From Phocaeicola plebeius (GTDB lineage Bacteria; Bacteroidota; Bacteroidia; Bacteroidales; Bacteroidaceae), in contig SFDG01000041.1 of NCBI GenBank assembly GCA_004558305.1, forward strand, positions 1 through 24,736: a DNA stretch of 24,736 nucleotides, given 5' to 3'. The notes under the pieces were generated by a model. That model was not told the DNA's origin, ran no database searches, and worked only from the letters and a program-made list of their open reading frames with translations. Numbering within the stretch: position 1 is the stretch's first letter; the number at the start of each line of letters is the position of its first letter. This document shows, one piece after another, positions 23,867 to 24,736 of this stretch. A program made the position numbers and the translations under genes.

Positions 23867-24383
23867 ATGAGCATCAATTACGACTGGTATTCCACTCCCA
23901 AGGACCAAGGCCGACGTACTGGCGGTGCTGAAGGCACTGAACCAGGAAATGAGCCGCCAGCTCGCCAACGGCTGCCGCATCCATCTGGAAGGGGTGGGCT
24001 ACTTCTCTCCCCGGCTGACGGTGGAAGGCGAAGTGAGCGAGGAGATGCCGCTGCGCGACCGCAACCGCAAGGTACGGTTTGCAGGGGTAAACTACAGCAG
24101 CGACAAGAGGCTGATAGATGCCATCGGGGCGGTGCAGCTGACGCACACACAGCATGCCGGCCACTCGCGGGTACAGACCGACGAGGAGCTGGACCGGCAG
24201 CTGACGGACTTCTTCGCCACCCATCCCTTCCTGACCCGCCAGCTCCTGCAACAATGCTGCGGACTGATGAAGGGCAAAGCCACCTCCGTGCTGAGACAGC
24301 TGCGCGAGGAGGGAAAGCTGCAGAACATCGGTACGGACCACCAGCCGGTCTATGTCCCTGCACCGGGACACTACGGACGGTAA
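23867..24383 (+). pseudogene. HU-family DNA-binding protein, internally deleted and frameshifted
   Basis: The ATG at 23867 begins MSINYDWYSTPK, the usual N-terminus of the Bacteroidetes-specific HU-like family. From about 23910 the expected downstream sequence ADVLAVLKALNQEMSRQLANGCRIHLEGVGYFSP appears, but in the +1 frame relative to the ATG. The stretch of about 35 codons normally between them is missing. The downstream frame is intact to the stop at 24383 and ends in a winged-helix-like tail (FLTRQLLQQCCGLMKGKATSVLRQLREEGKLQNIG). No good start exists in that frame (GTG at 23925, internal ATG at 23949), so a full HU domain cannot be made. Family knowledge: HU-type proteins bend DNA and bind cruciforms. 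An assembly error is an alternative. The promoter and leader look normal. Confidence 0.8.
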
Positions 24384-24428
24384 GAAAGTATAAGAGTAAA
24401 CCGAAACCACCCAAAAACAAAGAAGGAT

Positions 24429-24736
24429 ATGGAAAAGAAGCCACTGAAACGACTGCCCGTGGGCATACAGACATTCGAAAAAATCATCACAGATGACTAT
24501 CTGTACATCGACAAGACCGAGTATATCTGGAACATGATACACCTCAGCAACTACATCTTCCTGAGCCGTCCCCGGCGGTTCGGGAAGTCCCTGCTGATCT
24601 CCACGCTACAGGCGTACTTCGAGGGACGGAAGGAACTGTTCAAGGGACTCGCCATCGAACGGTTCGAGAAGGAATGGACGGAGTATCCCGTGCTGAGGAT
24701 CAGTATGGCTTCCGGCAAACACATGGAGAAAGACCA
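24429..24736 (+). CDS. AAA-ATPase-like protein (AAA-ATPase_like / PD-(D/E)XK family), N-terminal part, runs off right edge
   Basis: The ATG at 24429 opens a frame that is still open at the window end (102 codons visible). It reads MEKKPLKRLPVGIQTFEKI, then DDYLYIDKTEYIWNMI and FLSRPRRFGKSLLISTLQAYFEGRKELFKGLAIE. The motif SRPRRFGKS is the nucleotide-binding loop of this family. In complete members the ATPase domain is followed by a PD-(D/E)XK nuclease-like domain, which would lie outside the window. The family is common, often in many copies, in Bacteroidales genomes. Its function is unsettled. It begins 45 bases after the HU pseudogene and has no obvious promoter of its own. Confidence 0.9.
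   Translation, partial: MEKKPLKRLPVGIQTFEKIITDDYLYIDKTEYIWNMIHLSNYIFLSRPRRFGKSLLISTLQAYFEGRKELFKGLAIERFEKEWTEYPVLRISMASGKHMEKD

Noticed and set aside
1..24736. tRNA, rRNA or riboswitch genes
   Set aside because: I found no cloverleaf, rRNA or conserved riboswitch pattern by eye in the intergenic regions. A covariance-model scan would be decisive.

Overview
The window looks like a chromosomal segment of a gut-type Bacteroidales bacterium (Bacteroidaceae-like). The reasons are the repeated -7 motif TAnnTTTG about 19-21 bases from a TTG-type -33 box, A-rich leaders without Shine-Dalgarno sequences, an FadL/OmpP1-type porin, a Nudix-type AraR regulator, and a dense set of exported glycoside hydrolases. 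Genus and species cannot be fixed from the sequence alone. Coding regions are noticeably GC-richer than intergenic ones.

Layout, left to right. (1) 1-265, minus: the 5' end of an exported GH43 enzyme with its promoter. (2) 611-1933, minus: ffh (signal recognition particle GTPase). (3) 2249-3727, plus: an OmpP1/FadL-family outer-membrane protein. (4) 3901-6447, minus: an exported GH31 alpha-glycosidase, bracketed by two copies of a ~115-bp intergenic repeat. (5) 7038-8291, plus: pgk with a strong terminator. (6) 8395-17936, minus: an L-arabinose operon in transcription order: mutarotase lipoprotein, sodium/solute symporter, araR, araD, araA, araB, exported GH51 arabinofuranosidase. (7) 18184-19722, plus: a second, divergent GH51 arabinofuranosidase. 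(8) 19855-20769, minus: a sugar-nucleotidyltransferase-like protein. (9) 20998-23265, plus: a GH35 beta-galactosidase with a C-terminal discoidin-like domain; its signal peptide is present in frame but no start codon is visible. (10) 23415-24736, plus: a small winged-helix protein, a broken HU-family gene preceded by a long perfect palindrome, and the start of an AAA-ATPase-like gene.

How the genes work together: the GH43 and the two GH51 enzymes would release arabinose from arabinan or arabinoxylan. The exported mutarotase and the symporter would bring the sugar in, and AraA, AraB and AraD would convert it to D-xylulose 5-phosphate. AraR is encoded inside the operon. A palindrome (AGTGTA-4-TACACT) between the operon and the divergent GH51 gene is the best candidate for its operator.

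Most of the window is recognisable carbohydrate metabolism and housekeeping, and I found no clearly new defence or mobile system. The points most worth a second look are the broken HU gene with its 26-bp-arm palindrome, the GH35 gene without a start codon, the hairpin just before araR, and the paired repeats around the GH31 gene.
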